Assembly (NCBI GenBank): GCA_937880545.1
Contig: CALFKA010000237.1
Location: 1-8,322 of the forward strand
Direction: 5' to 3'
From: an uncultured Clostridia bacterium
GTDB taxonomy: Bacteria > Bacillota > Clostridia > Peptostreptococcales > Acidaminobacteraceae
Length of the DNA: 8,322 bases
Part shown: positions 6,473 through 8,322 of the stretch, piece after piece
Layout: each line of letters opens with the position of its first letter
Numbering within the stretch: the stretch's first letter is position 1
Position numbers and translations under genes: made by a program
Notes under the pieces: model-generated
What the model was told of the DNA's origin: nothing
The model's database searches: none
What the model saw: the letters and a program-made list of their open reading frames with translations, nothing else

Positions 6473-6652
6473 TTATGCTTCTTCTTTGCGTTTGCAGAAG
6501 TGGTGCTTGATAAAAAGGATCTTAATCAAAAAGGTAGCTAACAGTAGTGGACCAAGCCAGCCCAGTTTGAACTCGAAAGAAAATCCTTTCTCTCCATCCG
6601 GTGCTTTCTCATACTTGAATGACGGGTTCTCCAAACAACGGCAATTCTTCAT
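6473..6652 (-). CDS. Small single-pass membrane protein, 59 residues, unknown function
   Basis: I do not recognise this protein. It has a cysteine pair near the start (C4-x-C6), a polar middle with acidic and basic residues (PDGEKG at about 18-23), and a hydrophobic segment of about 19 residues at 30-48 (LGWLGPLLL followed by ATFLIKILFI). The tail KHHFCKRKEEA is basic. By the positive-inside rule the C-terminus would face the cytoplasm. It is a real gene by context: AGGGGG at 6660-6665 is seven bases before ATG 6652, and a strong terminator follows 11 bases after the stop. A TTG six bases further upstream is too close to the ribosome site. It lies 70 bases after the thioesterase gene with no promoter between, so the two are probably cotranscribed. 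Confidence 0.7.
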   Translation of the reverse strand: MKNCRCLENPSFKYEKAPDGEKGFSFEFKLGWLGPLLLATFLIKILFIKHHFCKRKEEA

Positions 6653-6722
6653 TTTCAATCCCCCTGTACATCAATCGAAAGTAAGGTATTCTACAGTAGT
6701 TTATACTCTATCTGCACTCTCT

Positions 6723-7190
6723 CTAAACTTTCATCTTCCGGTCAGAGTCCTTGTTGTTGTCGAGTTTCATATAGGTGCAAACAGCTGTTGCAACGATTTC
6801 ATCGCTGTCATCAACAAAGCCTTCTGCATATAGATTTACAAGACTTCTCCCATCTCGAACAACTTTCGACTTGACAACAAGTCTAGAGTTTAATGGAACT
6901 TGTTTCACGTACTGAAGACTCAAGTTCGTAGTGACAATGGTCTTTTCTCGCTCAACGATCAATGTGTGAAAACCTAGGGCAATGTCAAATGCCGTAGCAA
7001 TAAGCCCACCATGCATCACATCACCCGGATTAAGCATCCACTCCTCCACCGGAAAAGATACCATTAGTTCTTCAGTGTCTTCGTTGAAGTCTTCGAACTG
7101 AATGCTCATCATTGCATTAATGCGATCAAGTGTCTGGCTTCTAGAGGTTTTTAGTTGTTCAACGCGTTTGGTGACGTCTTCTTTGGTCAT
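6723..7190 (-). CDS. PaaI-family hotdog thioesterase
   Basis: A 155-residue single-hotdog protein of the PaaI/4HBT superfamily, predicted to hydrolyse an acyl- or aryl-CoA thioester in the cytoplasm. The region NPGDVMHGG (54-62) is the family signature, with H60-G61-G62 at the start of the central helix and D69 (ATAFDIALG) at the place of the usual catalytic acid. Beta strands follow (TIVTTNLSLQYVKQVP at 84-99, then RLVVKSKVVRDGRSLVNLYA at 103-122), typical of the fold. The N-terminal 28 residues look helical, and the last 12 are charged and low in complexity. The start at ATG 7190 has AGGAG at 7197-7201, six bases away. The substrate cannot be told from sequence. It heads a unit with the small membrane protein, ending at the 6435-6462 terminator. 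Confidence 0.88.
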   Translation of the reverse strand: MTKEDVTKRVEQLKTSRSQTLDRINAMMSIQFEDFNEDTEELMVSFPVEEWMLNPGDVMHGGLIATAFDIALGFHTLIVEREKTIVTTNLSLQYVKQVPLNSRLVVKSKVVRDGRSLVNLYAEGFVDDSDEIVATAVCTYMKLDNNKDSDRKMKV

Positions 7191-7219
7191 TATTTACTCC
7201 TGCTAATTGGTGTTACTCA

Positions 7220-7225
7220 ATGATA
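7220..7225 (-). promoter_or_regulatory. Possible -10 of the thioesterase promoter
   Basis: TATCAT on the minus strand lies 30 bases before the ATG, a sensible distance. No good -35 is visible at 17-18 bases; the region there is taken up by the inverted repeat at 7238-7258. This is a weak call. Confidence 0.3.
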
Positions 7226-7237
7226 CCCAGAGTAAAT

Positions 7238-7258
7238 TGTGAGTCTACACAACTCACA
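7238..7258. repeat. Perfect 7-bp inverted repeat between the thioesterase gene and the CRISPR array
   Basis: TGTGAGT (7238-7244) and ACTCACA (7252-7258) flank a 7-base loop. It overlaps the degenerate repeat-like element at 7245-7261 and lies over the expected -35 region of the thioesterase gene. Confidence 0.5.
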
Positions 7259-7261
7259 GAC
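7245..7261. repeat. Degenerate half CRISPR repeat (or anti-repeat-like element)
   Basis: CTACACAACTCACAGAC matches the last 17 bases of the CRISPR repeat at 15 positions, with two T-to-A changes. The 19 bases to its left do not match the rest of the repeat above chance. It is separated from the first full repeat by 34 bases (7262-7295). It is either a decayed trailer-end repeat or, read on the plus strand, an anti-repeat-like sequence able to pair with the crRNA repeat half. Confidence 0.55.
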
Positions 7262-7295
7262 AGGATGTGGTTAGGTGCTTTTATGCTGGTAACAC

Positions 7296-8322
7296 TTCTA
7301 TCAACCTTACGAAACTACACTACTCTCAGACGCTGTTTATACACTCATCAATGGAGGAGCTGGTCTATCAACCTTACGAAACTACACTACTCTCAGACAG
7401 CAAGCTTGACGGTTTGAGCGAGCTCTTCGTCTATCAACCTTACGAAACTACACTACTCTCAGACGCAGGGGCGGCAGAGAGGAATTAGATATTCGTCTAT
7501 CAACCTTACGAAACTACACTACTCTCAGACGCGGATCAGTGGTTGAGGTGAATGTATTAAGTCTATCAACCTTACGAAACTACACTACTCTCAGACCGTG
7601 CGCATGAGCTTGTAAAAAGCTTGCTCGTCTATCAACCTTACGAAACTACACTACTCTCAGACAAAATCAAGCGGGCAAAGTGTGACAGTCACGTCTATCA
7701 ACCTTACGAAACTACACTACTCTCAGACCGCATCTCGGCCTGTGAATAGTCCGCTTCCGTCTATCAACCTTACGAAACTACACTACTCTCAGACAATCCA
7801 CGGTCAAAAAGCTGAGTCACAATGGTCTATCAACCTTACGAAACTACACTACTCTCAGACAATGGTGAGTATGACAAGTGACCAAGCAAAGTCTATCAAC
7901 CTTACGAAACTACACTACTCTCAGACGGACATTCTAGAGGAGCAGGTGGAGGAAAAGTCTATCAACCTTACGAAACTACACTACTCTCAGACTCATGGCA
8001 AATAGCCCTTTGTCAAGTATATGTCTATCAACCTTACGAAACTACACTACTCTCAGACATCTTGAAATCGGCAACGAGTATGGACTGCGTCTATCAACCT
8101 TACGAAACTACACTACTCTCAGACGAAGACAGAGTGGCGAACCGAGTCACAGAAGTCTATCAACCTTACGAAACTACACTACTCTCAGACAAGGGACAGG
8201 GTAGGTCCAAAACGTACAAGGTCTATCAACCTTACGAAACTACACTACTCTCAGACAATTAAAAACTGACAACGAGTACGGACTGCGTCTATCAACCTTA
8301 CGAAACTACACTACTCTCAGAC
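7296..8322. CRISPR. CRISPR array, 16 repeats of 36 nt and 15 spacers, type II-like repeat
   Basis: The repeat begins GTCTATCAACC and ends ACTACTCTCAGAC on the plus strand; its ends GTCT and AGAC are mutually complementary. Repeats start at 7296, 7363, 7429, 7495, 7561, 7627, 7693, 7759, 7825, 7891, 7957, 8023, 8089, 8155, 8221 and 8287. All look identical except the first, whose first base is T instead of G. Spacers are 30 nt except the first (7332-7362, 31 nt). The reverse complement starts GTCTGAGAGTAGTGTAG, resembling type II repeats that start GTTTGAGAG or GTTTTAGAG. By analogy crRNAs would be transcribed leftward and the leader would lie past 8322. The decayed element at 7245-7261 and the variant first repeat also mark the left side as the old, trailer end. 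No cas gene or complete tracrRNA is visible. The window ends exactly at the end of a repeat, so the array may continue. Confidence 0.98.

Noticed and set aside
6656..6658. TTG start for the small membrane protein
   Set aside because: It lies one base from the AGGGGG site; ATG 6652 has proper seven-base spacing.
7245..7295. A complete tracrRNA gene to the left of the array
   Set aside because: Only 34 bases follow the anti-repeat-like segment before the first repeat. No nexus or terminator hairpin is present, and no good plus-strand promoter was seen upstream.
7220..8262. Open frames on the plus strand through the CRISPR array (repeating YQPYETTLLSD and similar)
   Set aside because: They are produced by the 36-nt repeat being a multiple of three with 30-nt spacers. 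They have no ribosome sites and are not genes.

Overview
The window looks like chromosomal DNA from an anaerobic, amino-acid-fermenting Firmicute (Clostridia or Negativicutes grade). The basis is strong AGGAGG ribosome binding sites, sigma-A-type promoters, a clostridial-style long urocanate hydratase start, a 2[4Fe-4S] ferredoxin and a type II-like CRISPR repeat. Nothing seen fixes the genus. Nearly all genes lie on the minus strand.

Layout from left to right. Positions 1-177 hold the start of urocanate hydratase (hutU, cut by the window edge). It is preceded on the minus strand by an SDR-type L-threonine 3-dehydrogenase (186-1124), and the two form a tight amino-acid catabolic pair. Upstream of the dehydrogenase is a near-consensus promoter (1443-1472) and an approximately 310-nt leader full of inverted repeats that I cannot assign to a known riboswitch class. 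Next come a short-form 6-phosphogluconate dehydrogenase (1564-2457) and asparaginyl-tRNA synthetase (2515-3897), probably one transcription unit from a strong extended -10 promoter at 4018-4046, with three hairpins in its leader. One of these resembles a terminator sitting just before the ribosome binding site.

Divergent from asnS is a 58-residue 2[4Fe-4S] ferredoxin (4126-4302, plus strand), whose end overlaps the end of the convergent tex gene by 18 bp. The tex gene (4285-6387) probably starts at a TTG with a good Shine-Dalgarno site. Its extended -10 promoter lies directly downstream of the terminator of the preceding unit, which encodes a PaaI-like hotdog thioesterase (6723-7190) and a 59-residue single-pass membrane protein (6473-6652).

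From 7296 to the right edge is a CRISPR array of 16 repeats (36 nt) and 15 spacers. No cas gene is visible. The reverse complement of the repeat resembles type II repeats, and a decayed half repeat lies to the left of the array. Together these suggest that crRNAs are read leftward and that the leader, with any cas genes, lies beyond the right edge. Two spacers (8059-8088 and 8257-8286) are related, in-register copies of one coding site and probably record two related invaders.
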